From VXPQ01 sp965248175 (lineage in GTDB: Bacteria > Bacteroidota > Rhodothermia > Rhodothermales > VXPQ01): a stretch of DNA of 64,000 nt. Within the stretch, counting starts at the first letter, position 1, and each line of letters begins with the position of its first letter. Positions 58,049-64,000 of this stretch are shown here, piece after piece. The position numbers were made by a program, and so were the translations under genes. The notes under the pieces are model-generated. The model was given only the letters and a program-made list of their open reading frames with translations, was not told the DNA's origin and did not search any database. The stretch lies in the NCBI GenBank assembly GCA_965248175.1, contig OZ252093.1, positions 2,666,001 through 2,730,000 of the forward strand, in the 5' to 3' direction.

Positions 58049-60204
58049 CGCAGGAATGCCTCCGGCAGCCCGCCGTCCACTTGAAGGATCTGCCCGGTGG
58101 TCTTGCCCAAACGGCGGCTCGCCAGCAGAAAAACAGCCTCGGCCTGATCCCCGACGCCAATGATCTGCCGGGTGAGCGTACGCTCTGCGTAGAAATCCGC
58201 CAACCGGCGGCACAGCGTTTCCGTATCCTCCTGCTCCTCGCAGGGCAACCCGTAACGGGCCAGCGAGGCTATGACGCGGTCCCTCGAAAACATGGCGCTC
58301 CCATCGAGCACCGTTGCCGGCGCCACGGCGTTGACGCGAATCTTCGGCGCCAGCCGCATGGCCAGTTCGCGCACGAGATGGTTTGCGGCGGCCTTGCTCG
58401 TGTCGTACGCGAGGCTTCCCGACTTGACGACGACAGCATTGGCGCTGGTCGTCAGTACGAGGCTCCCCGGCAGGTCCTGCGCCGACCATATCCGGGCCGC
58501 CTCGTCCGCCACGATCCAGGAGCCGGTCACGTTCACGCCGAACGCATGGGCCCAGGCCGCATCAGATATGTTGCCCCCGGCATCCGGGGTCGGATACAGT
58601 CCGGCCGTGACCACCACATGATCTATCCCCCCGCAGGCAAGCACCACATGCTGCAATGCGCTGCGCACCGACGCCCGGTCCGTTATATCGGCTCCGAAAG
58701 CAAGCACATCATCCGTACCCGTGCGGCGCATCATCTCAAGCGCCGTGGCGCGGGCGGCGCTTTCGTCCAGATCGACCACCGCCACTACCGCCCCCTCGTC
58801 CGCAAGACGCTGCGCCACCGCGGCCCCGATCCCGCTGCCTGCCCCCACGACCACCGCCACCTCGCGCGCCAGTTCTTTCTCGGGAGGCATACGCTGCAAC
58901 TTCGCCTCCTCCAGCGCCCAGTATTCGATATCGAAAGCTTCCTGCCGGGGCAGCGCCGTATACGCCCCGATCGCTTCCGCGCCGCGCATGACCTCTATGG
59001 CGGCAGCGTAGAACTCCGCGGCGAGACGGCTCTCGCGTCCGGTCTTGCCCCACCCGATCATGCCAAGGCCCGGCAGAAGCAACACCGACGGCAGGGCACT
59101 GCGCATCGCCGGAGAATCCGGGTGGCGGCACGCCTCGTAATAGGCCGCGTAGTCGTCCGCGTAGCCGGCCAGCGCCTCGTCGAGATGCTCCCGAAGCGCA
59201 TCGGAATCCCCGTCCGCGGGATGCCGGTCCACGTACAACGGCTTGATTTTCGTGCGCAGAAAGTGATCCGGGCACGACGTGCCCAGTTCGGCGAGCCGGG
59301 CAGCTTCGCGGGAGTTCACGAATTGGAGTACCTCCTTCGACGTATCGACCGTAGCGACTGCCTTCCGGTCCCGGCTCAGCCGCCCGCGCAGCCAGGGCAA
59401 CAGATCGGCCAGCACGGCGTTGCGCTCCGCCTCGGAAAGCGCCTCGTATTTTGCCCCTCCGAACGGGGTGTTTCCGGCCCGCTCGGCTACAAACTGCTCT
59501 GCTCGATCCATCAGGCGGAGTGTGAGTAAGTAGCATTCCCGGTCGTCGTCGGCCCAGTTGATGAGGCCGTGACCGCCCAGCATCACCCCCTTCGCCTCCG
59601 GGTATTCCTCGCAAACGCGCTGCATGTCGAGGCCCAACTCGAAACCGGGCCGTTTCCAGTCCACCCATACCACCTCGTCGCCGTACGCCTCGCGCGTCAA
59701 CTCGGCGCCGTTGTCCGCCGTGGCGATCGCGATGGCGGCCACCGGGTGCATGTGATCCACATGCCGATACGGCACGAACCCGTGCAAGGGGGTGTCGATG
59801 CTGGGCGCTCGCCGGTTCAGATTGAAAACGGCATGCGCGTACATCGCAGGCATGGCGTCCTCTGCCTGCGTCTTCAGGCCCCGATCGGGGAATCGCGCAT
59901 AGGTCTCCTGCAGGGCAAGCAGTTTTTGCTGGTACAGGGAAGAGAAATTTTCCCTCCCTGCGGAGCCCAGGTCGCCGCCGGACCCCTTGACCCACAACAC
60001 CTCCACCTCCTCGCCCGTGACGGGATCCCGCTCCATGATCTTCGACGACGTGTTGCCGCCCCCGGTATTCGTGAAGCGCAGGTCGCTACCCAGCAGATTC
60101 GAGCGATACACGAGGCGGCCCAGCCCGTCCAGCCCGGCGGCAATGGCCTCGTCCCACTTGTCCTCTACATGCAGGAATTTCGGGGATTCGGGAGTGTTGT
60201 TCAT
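58045..60204 (-). CDS. rhaD: Bifunctional rhamnulose-1-phosphate aldolase / lactaldehyde dehydrogenase-type SDR
   Basis: 719-residue fusion. The N-terminal class II aldolase domain (about 1-430) splits L-rhamnulose 1-phosphate into DHAP and L-lactaldehyde: SNLLGSDLRFTNTGGGNTSS, LWVKGSGGDLGS, PYRHVDHMHPVAAIAIATAD with metal-binding histidines, and VMLGGHGLINWADDDRECY. The C-terminal short-chain dehydrogenase (about 450-719) has VAVVVGAGSGIGAAVAQRLA, an ITDRASVRSAL segment and the catalytic SLAYDTSKAAANHLV (Tyr-x-x-x-Lys); it is believed to oxidise lactaldehyde to lactate. This fusion (RhaD/YuxG type) is typical outside enterobacteria. The stop overlaps lutA. Upstream the operon is interrupted by an IS element. 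Confidence 0.94.
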   Translation of the reverse strand: MNNTPESPKFLHVEDKWDEAIAAGLDGLGRLVYRSNLLGSDLRFTNTGGGNTSSKIMERDPVTGEEVEVLWVKGSGGDLGSAGRENFSSLYQQKLLALQETYARFPDRGLKTQAEDAMPAMYAHAVFNLNRRAPSIDTPLHGFVPYRHVDHMHPVAAIAIATADNGAELTREAYGDEVVWVDWKRPGFELGLDMQRVCEEYPEAKGVMLGGHGLINWADDDRECYLLTLRLMDRAEQFVAERAGNTPFGGAKYEALSEAERNAVLADLLPWLRGRLSRDRKAVATVDTSKEVLQFVNSREAARLAELGTSCPDHFLRTKIKPLYVDRHPADGDSDALREHLDEALAGYADDYAAYYEACRHPDSPAMRSALPSVLLLPGLGMIGWGKTGRESRLAAEFYAAAIEVMRGAEAIGAYTALPRQEAFDIEYWALEEAKLQRMPPEKELAREVAVVVGAGSGIGAAVAQRLADEGAVVAVVDLDESAARATALEMMRRTGTDDVLAFGADITDRASVRSALQHVVLACGGIDHVVVTAGLYPTPDAGGNISDAAWAHAFGVNVTGSWIVADEAARIWSAQDLPGSLVLTTSANAVVVKSGSLAYDTSKAAANHLVRELAMRLAPKIRVNAVAPATVLDGSAMFSRDRVIASLARYGLPCEEQEDTETLCRRLADFYAERTLTRQIIGVGDQAEAVFLLASRRLGKTTGQILQVDGGLPEAFLR

Positions 60205-60317
60205 CGCATTGTGAAGATGTTGTGAATATACTATTAAGAGGTTATATAAAAGTTATGGGGGTGTTGTGGAGGTTACGGAGGCATGAGGAAATTACCGGAA
60301 ATTATGGAAGGGTATTG
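60205..60317. repeat. AT-rich degenerate repeat DNA left of the IS
   Basis: Short variants of GGTTATGGAGG/AAATTACCGGAAATTATGG recur (60240-60317), for example GGTTATATAAAAGTTATGG and GAAATTACCGGAAATTATGG. The same repeat type continues on the other side of the IS at 61608, so the IS landed inside one repeat tract between rhaB and rhaD. Confidence 0.6.
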
Positions 60318-60379
60318 AGAAATGGTCCGAAAAAACTGGACAGTTTTTTTTGCGTTTTTAAGTGTACTGTCGCGTCGGG

Positions 60380-61384
60380 TTATGCCGCTTTGGGCAGCGG
60401 TTTTCGTTTGTAGAATACGTCGTCGGGGGTCCGGTTGTCAAGTCCCTGGTGAGGCCGCTCTTCGTTGAAGTAGCGCAGGTAATCGGCAATCCCCTTCCCG
60501 GCCTCGCTCACCGTCTCGTACGCGCGCCGGTAGACTTCTTCCTGCTTGAGGCTGCGCCAGAGGCGCTCCACGTACACGTTATCGAGCCAGCGGCCCTTGC
60601 CGTCCATAGGGATGCGCACGCCATGCTCCTTGAGCGCACCGGTGAACGCCTCGGAGGTAAACTGCGCTCCCTGATCGGTATTGAAGACCTCAGGTGCACC
60701 GTAGCGGACAATGGCTTCTTCCATCGCTTCGACGCAAAAGGCGGCGTCCATCGTGTTCGATAGCCGGTGGGCGAGCACCTTGCGGCTATACCAGTCGATC
60801 ACGGCCACAAGATAAAGAAAGCCCTTCGCCATAGGGATGTACGTAATGTCCGCCGCATAGACCTGCCGGGGTCTCGTCACCTTCATGCCTCTGAGCAGAT
60901 AAGGATAAATCCTGTGCCCTTCTCCCGGAGACGACGTGCGGCGCTTGGGGTAAATGGCCCTAAGGCCCATCAGGCGCATGAGGCGAACGACGCGGCTTCT
61001 GGCGACACGGACGCCTCGCGCCTCGAGCATGCTCTTTATCGTGCGCGATCCGCTTGTGGGACGCTCCATATAGAGCCTGTCGATCTCTTTCATCGCCGCA
61101 AGGTTCTCTTCGCTCTCTGCGCGAGGGGTATAGTAGGCCGTCGAACGACTCAACGACAAGAGCCTCGACTGGCGAACCACGGGCATGGTATGGGCGCGAT
61201 CTATCCTCGCCCGGCGCTCGGCTATCGGTCTCGACCGAGCGCCTTCGATAAAAAATCCTTCTCCATCGACAACTCTCCGATCTTCGCGTGAAGCACCTTT
61301 ATCCGGTCGTCGCGCTCGTCCGGAGCGCCGCCGCGGCCTCGGGTGAAAGCCTCCTCGGCGGTCTCTACCAGCTGCTTCTTCCAC
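60380..61384 (-). CDS. IS3-family transposase OrfB (DDE catalytic part)
   Basis: Open frame of 334 codons. The first 45 or so overlap orfA out of frame and are probably not used alone; the active enzyme is made as an OrfAB fusion by -1 slippage at TTTTTTA (61255 down to 61249). The rve integrase core shows all three catalytic residues: VYAADITYIPMAKGFLYLVA (Asp), APEVFNTDQGAQFTSEAF (Asp) and LDNVYVERLWRSLKQEEVY (Glu), with the usual ERPHQGLDNRTPDDVFY end. An HTH_21-like region (EENLAAMKEIDRLYMERPTS) precedes it. All parts are intact, so the element may be active. Confidence 0.92.
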   Translation of the reverse strand: MEEAAGRDRRGGFHPRPRRRSGRARRPDKGASREDRRVVDGEGFFIEGARSRPIAERRARIDRAHTMPVVRQSRLLSLSRSTAYYTPRAESEENLAAMKEIDRLYMERPTSGSRTIKSMLEARGVRVARSRVVRLMRLMGLRAIYPKRRTSSPGEGHRIYPYLLRGMKVTRPRQVYAADITYIPMAKGFLYLVAVIDWYSRKVLAHRLSNTMDAAFCVEAMEEAIVRYGAPEVFNTDQGAQFTSEAFTGALKEHGVRIPMDGKGRWLDNVYVERLWRSLKQEEVYRRAYETVSEAGKGIADYLRYFNEERPHQGLDNRTPDDVFYKRKPLPKAA

Positions 61385-61515
61385 GATTGTATCTGGTTCG
61401 GGTGCACCTCGAAGCGCTCGGCGAGTTCGGCCAGCGTACGGTCGCCGCGAACGGCGGCGAGGGCTACCTTCGCCTTGAACGAAGGACTATGGGTTCTGCG
61501 TGTGCGTCTTGACAT
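61222..61515 (-). CDS. IS3-family OrfA (DNA-binding part)
   Basis: 97 residues with a helix-turn-helix (SPSFKAKVALAAVRGDRTLA, ELAERFEVHPNQIQSWKKQL) and a leucine-zipper-like coiled coil (IKVLHAKIGELSMEKDFLSK). It recognises the terminal repeats. The heptamer TTTTTTA near its 3' end matches the slippery X-XXY-YYZ pattern and moves ribosomes into the orfB frame. The degenerate copy at 45795-46979 keeps the same heptamer but has lost the start of this gene. Confidence 0.92.
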   Translation of the reverse strand: MSRRTRRTHSPSFKAKVALAAVRGDRTLAELAERFEVHPNQIQSWKKQLVETAEEAFTRGRGGAPDERDDRIKVLHAKIGELSMEKDFLSKALGRDR

Positions 61516-61607
61516 GGGTCTCGTCGGGTTAGATTGTATCGAAACAAGGTCGCAACACTACACCTTAAATTCCCCGGAAATCTGTCCAATCAACCCGAAC
61601 CACCTCT

Positions 61608-61909
61608 TTGGGGCTATGAAGAAGTTACCGGGAGCTATGGGAAGATATTGGCGCTATGAGAAAGTTACCGGGGATTGTGAGAGGGTATGGGCGATGCGGG
61701 GAAATTATTGGCGCGATCATGTAACGAGAAATTTGCGGGGAATTTTCAAAATAACGGGGAATTATATTATTTTCAGGGAATTACAAAAATAGCGGGTAAT
61801 TATCAAATTTACGGGGAATCGCGAGAGTGCTATCGGGAAATTACCGGAGTGCTGTGCTATCAGGGAGCCATGAAGGTATCGCAGGGCTGAGGAAACACCA
61901 TGGGGGCAC
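61608..61909. repeat. 302-bp non-coding degenerate repeat tract between the IS and rhaB
   Basis: Contains many diverged copies of a 20-25-bp unit with cores such as GAAGTTACCGGGAGCTATGG, GAAAGTTACCGGGGATTGTG, GGGGAAATTATTGGCG, ACGGGGAATTATA and CGGGAAATTACCGGAG. The units are too diverged for clean boundaries. Composition is AT-rich compared with the operon. No gene is evident. It continues the tract left of the IS (60205-60317), and the two parts made about 415 bp before IS insertion. Confidence 0.65.
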
Positions 61910-63313
61910 TTATGGAGATATCTGGCCGGTTGGCGTATATGTGCGCACGGTGCAGGACCGGGCGGACACCTCGCGCAGGGAAACGCCATGCGGCAGGGCG
62001 CCCAGCGTCCTGAGCTGGATCAGCACATTCCCAAGCGCTGTCGCCTCGACGGGGCCGGCCACCACGGGCCGGTTGCACGCCTGTGCCGTCAATGCACACA
62101 GCAGGCTGTTCTGCGCCCCGCCGCCCATGAGGTGCAGCACGTCGATGCCTTGCCCCGTCACCCGTTCCAGATCGGCGAGCGCCCGGCGGTAACTGTCCGC
62201 AATGCTCTCCACGATCAGGCGGCACAACGCGCCGCGCGACGCCGGAAGCGGCGATCCGTTTTCGCGCAACGCACCCAGCAGACGTTCCTCCATGCCGTCC
62301 CGGTGCAAAAAGCGCGGATCCTCCAGATCCACCACGACTCCCATAGAGGGCGCCGCGCGAGCCTCCTCCTGTAATGCATCCCATGCCACGCCCCCCCATT
62401 CGCGCGCGCATTCCTGCAACACCCACAGCCCGGTCAGGTTCTTCAGCAACCGGATGGAGCCGTCCAGCCCCGCCTCGTTCGTGAACCCGGCGGCGAGCGC
62501 CTCGGAGGTCACGACGGGCGTAGCGCGTTCCACCCCGAAAAGCGACCAGGTCCCGCAACTGATGTAGGCCCATGCCGCATCCGGATCGACCGCCGGAGCA
62601 GCCGCTACAGCCAGCGCCGTATCGTGGCTGCATGTGGCCACGACAGCGATTTCCGGATGGCCATGCACCGACCCGAGGATCGTGCCCGACGGAACGATTT
62701 CGGGCCACCGGGCAGGATCGAGGCCAAGCTTTCGCATGAGCGGGGACGCCCACTGCCTCGTATGCACATCCATCATCTGTGTGGTGCTGGCCAGCGACGC
62801 TTCGATAGCGCGCCTGCCCCCAAGCCGGTGGTTGAAATAATCGGCCATCGTGAGGCAATGCGCCGCCTGCGCATCTTCCTGGCGGTCGGCCACCCACTGG
62901 TACAGCGTATTGAACGGCAAAAAGTAGATGCCGGTGCGTTCGTATATCTCCTCCGGCGGCACCGTTTCGGACACCGTCTCCATCACCCCGTCGAGGTGAT
63001 GATCCCGGTAGCAATACGGCAAACGCATCGGGCGTCCATCCGCATCGAGCGACACATAATCGACGCCCCACGAGTCCACGGAAACCGACCGAACTCCGGG
63101 CGCCTCGGCAAGCGCCGCCCTCAGCCCGATCCCTATCTCCTCCTCGATGGCGTGAATGTCCCACCGGATATGCCCATCTTCCTCCACGATGGGCGTCCCG
63201 AAACGGTGCACTTGCCGGATCTCCATACGCTCTCCGTCGAACCGACCCAGCACGACGCGCCCACTCGCAGCGCCGAGGTCCACGGCAAGCATATGTTGTG
63301 CCCGTTCCCGCAT
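61910..63313 (-). CDS. rhaB: L-rhamnulokinase
   Basis: Phosphorylates L-rhamnulose to rhamnulose 1-phosphate. 467-residue FGGY kinase with LAVDLGAASGRVVLGRFDGE at the N-terminus (the RhaB form of the phosphate motif), VEEDGHIRWDIHAIEEEI, SVDSWGVDYVSLDADGRPM and NTLYQWVADRQ in the first domain, then YISCGTWSLFGVERATPVV, NEAGLDGSIRLLKNLTGLWV and HLMGGGAQNSLLCALTAQA with the adenosine site in the second. The ATG at 63313 is chosen; 63292 (MLAVDLG) is possible. It follows rhaI by 28 bp. The C-terminal end is intact and lies next to the repeat tract before the IS. Confidence 0.93.
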   Translation of the reverse strand: MRERAQHMLAVDLGAASGRVVLGRFDGERMEIRQVHRFGTPIVEEDGHIRWDIHAIEEEIGIGLRAALAEAPGVRSVSVDSWGVDYVSLDADGRPMRLPYCYRDHHLDGVMETVSETVPPEEIYERTGIYFLPFNTLYQWVADRQEDAQAAHCLTMADYFNHRLGGRRAIEASLASTTQMMDVHTRQWASPLMRKLGLDPARWPEIVPSGTILGSVHGHPEIAVVATCSHDTALAVAAAPAVDPDAAWAYISCGTWSLFGVERATPVVTSEALAAGFTNEAGLDGSIRLLKNLTGLWVLQECAREWGGVAWDALQEEARAAPSMGVVVDLEDPRFLHRDGMEERLLGALRENGSPLPASRGALCRLIVESIADSYRRALADLERVTGQGIDVLHLMGGGAQNSLLCALTAQACNRPVVAGPVEATALGNVLIQLRTLGALPHGVSLREVSARSCTVRTYTPTGQISP

Positions 63314-63341
63314 AAGCGCTCCCGTGTGCGTTCGTATCCGA

Positions 63342-64000
63342 TCAAAGGCTTTGGGGCGGAACGTACGCAGCGCCGGTACGCGCCTCGGAAACCTGCTCCC
63401 GGTACTGCGAGGCCCGGAACGCGGCAATGGGGTCGATGGCGCCTCCAAGGCGTTTGCGGGCTGCCGCCGCCAGCGCGCTCACATCCGTTTCGTAGGCTTC
63501 CCGGAGCGTCTCCTCGGCCATCAGCACATCGTTCGTTTCCTGATAATGCGCCAGCGCATCGCGCCGCACGATCAACGCGCGGGCCCAGGATTTCTGCAGC
63601 CGGTCCACCGTTTGCAGAAGCGCCTCGATCGGATCCTTCACGTTATGACTCTGGTCGATCATGCAGGAAGGATACGCGGGCAGGGCGCCGTCCGCAAGCG
63701 CATCCGCCAACTCGTTGAATACGAGAAACAACTGGTAGGGCTTGATGGACCCGGCCGTGAGGTCGTCGTCTCCGTACTTCGCATCGTTGAAATGGAACCC
63801 GCCCAGCCTGCCCGCCGTGATGAGGCGCGCCACCACCTGCTCGACATTCACATTCGGCAGATGGTGCCCCAGATCGACCAGACACGACGCCCGCTCCCCG
63901 GTCTCTCGCGCCAGCATGAGCGACGACCCCCAGTCGGCCACCACCGTGGCGTAGAACGCCGGCTCGAACGGCTTGTGTTCGATAAACAGGTTCCAGTCCG
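63342..64000 (-). CDS. rhaI: L-rhamnose isomerase, RhaI type (5' end outside window)
   Basis: The C-terminal 218 codons are present; the start lies beyond base 64000. It isomerises L-rhamnose to L-rhamnulose. Recognisable segments are DWNLFIEHKPFEPAFYATVV, LVDLGHHLPNVNVEQVVARL, GGFHFNDAKYGDDDLTAGSI with Asp/His metal ligands, SCMIDQSHNVKDPIEALLQT and IAAFRASQYREQVSEARTGA near the end. These fit the Pseudomonas stutzeri-type isomerase family, not enterobacterial RhaA. It is the most upstream rhamnose gene seen; regulators or transporters may lie outside. Confidence 0.9.
   Translation of the reverse strand, partial: DWNLFIEHKPFEPAFYATVVADWGSSLMLARETGERASCLVDLGHHLPNVNVEQVVARLITAGRLGGFHFNDAKYGDDDLTAGSIKPYQLFLVFNELADALADGALPAYPSCMIDQSHNVKDPIEALLQTVDRLQKSWARALIVRRDALAHYQETNDVLMAEETLREAYETDVSALAAAARKRLGGAIDPIAAFRASQYREQVSEARTGAAYVPPQSL

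Larger units (their letters stand above)
60318..61607 (-). mobile_element. Intact IS3-family insertion sequence
   Basis: 1,290 bp. Imperfect terminal inverted repeats of about 30 bp match at roughly 20 positions (left AGAAATGGTCCG...TGGACAG; right, reversed, AGAGGTGGTTCG...TGGACAG). A 3-bp direct duplication TTG flanks both sides (60315-60317 and 61608-61610), as expected for IS3 elements. It carries orfA and orfB with a programmed frameshift site and is inserted in the same direction as the rhamnose operon, between rhaB and rhaD. Confidence 0.92.

Noticed and set aside
58049..58489. Upstream extension of the lutA reading frame
   Set aside because: It overlaps the conserved SDR domain of the rhaD fusion in another frame, and the ATGA overlap at 58045-58048 gives a clean start.

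Overview
The window is high-GC DNA densely packed with genes from a Gram-negative heterotroph. TonB-dependent receptors with carboxypeptidase-like N-terminal domains, two DUF4249 proteins (one broken), a PorV/PorQ-type beta-barrel, a type IX secretion C-terminal domain, many Tat-exported oxidoreductases and ATP-type PEP carboxykinase point to the Bacteroidota/Rhodothermota side of the FCB group. The high GC and the CRTAC1/TPR lipoproteins suit a Rhodothermales-like aquatic bacterium. This placement is inferred from gene content, not from a marker gene.

Layout. 1-8.4 kb: a HiPIP electron carrier, xylulokinase, PckA, two dicarboxylate transporters and a ferredoxin-NADP reductase. 8.4-26.3 kb: a cluster for oxidising sugars outside the cytoplasm, with four Tat-signal Gfo/Idh/MocA proteins, a heme-binding HEAT-repeat dehydrogenase, ApbE, a cytochrome-lyase fusion, an esterase, and a GMC oxidoreductase with its gluconate-dehydrogenase-subunit-3 partner and a TIM-barrel isomerase; cysH and yceI lie inside it. 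26.4-43.1 kb: one long minus-strand array, TonB receptor > T9SS-sorted protein > PorV-like > CRTAC1 > TPR > TPR remnant > CRTAC1 > TPR > TonB receptor > DUF4249. 43.3-47 kb: a decayed second version of the distal half of that array (DUF4249 and receptor remnants, an alpha/beta hydrolase without its nucleophile, a TPR stub), cut by a degenerate IS3-family element. 47-53.4 kb: zinc alcohol dehydrogenase, then iolA, iolC, a class I aldolase and a uxaE-type epimerase.

53.4-55.1 kb: a HigBA-like toxin-antitoxin island of lower GC, bracketed by 65-bp direct repeats made from the uxaE/lutC 3'-end junction. 55.1-64 kb: the L-rhamnose operon read leftwards, rhaI (cut by the window edge) > rhaB > [intact IS3-family element] > rhaD-dehydrogenase fusion > lutA > lutB > lutC. 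It converts rhamnose to DHAP plus lactaldehyde, lactate and finally pyruvate. Between lutB and lutC a 68-bp unit is tandemly repeated so that three extra 23-codon mini-ORFs, each joined to the next by ATGA stop/start overlaps, sit between the two genes.

The most unusual items are the ATGA-linked mini-ORF chain, the duplicated-junction toxin-antitoxin island, and the CRTAC1/TPR/TonB array with its decayed paralogous copy.
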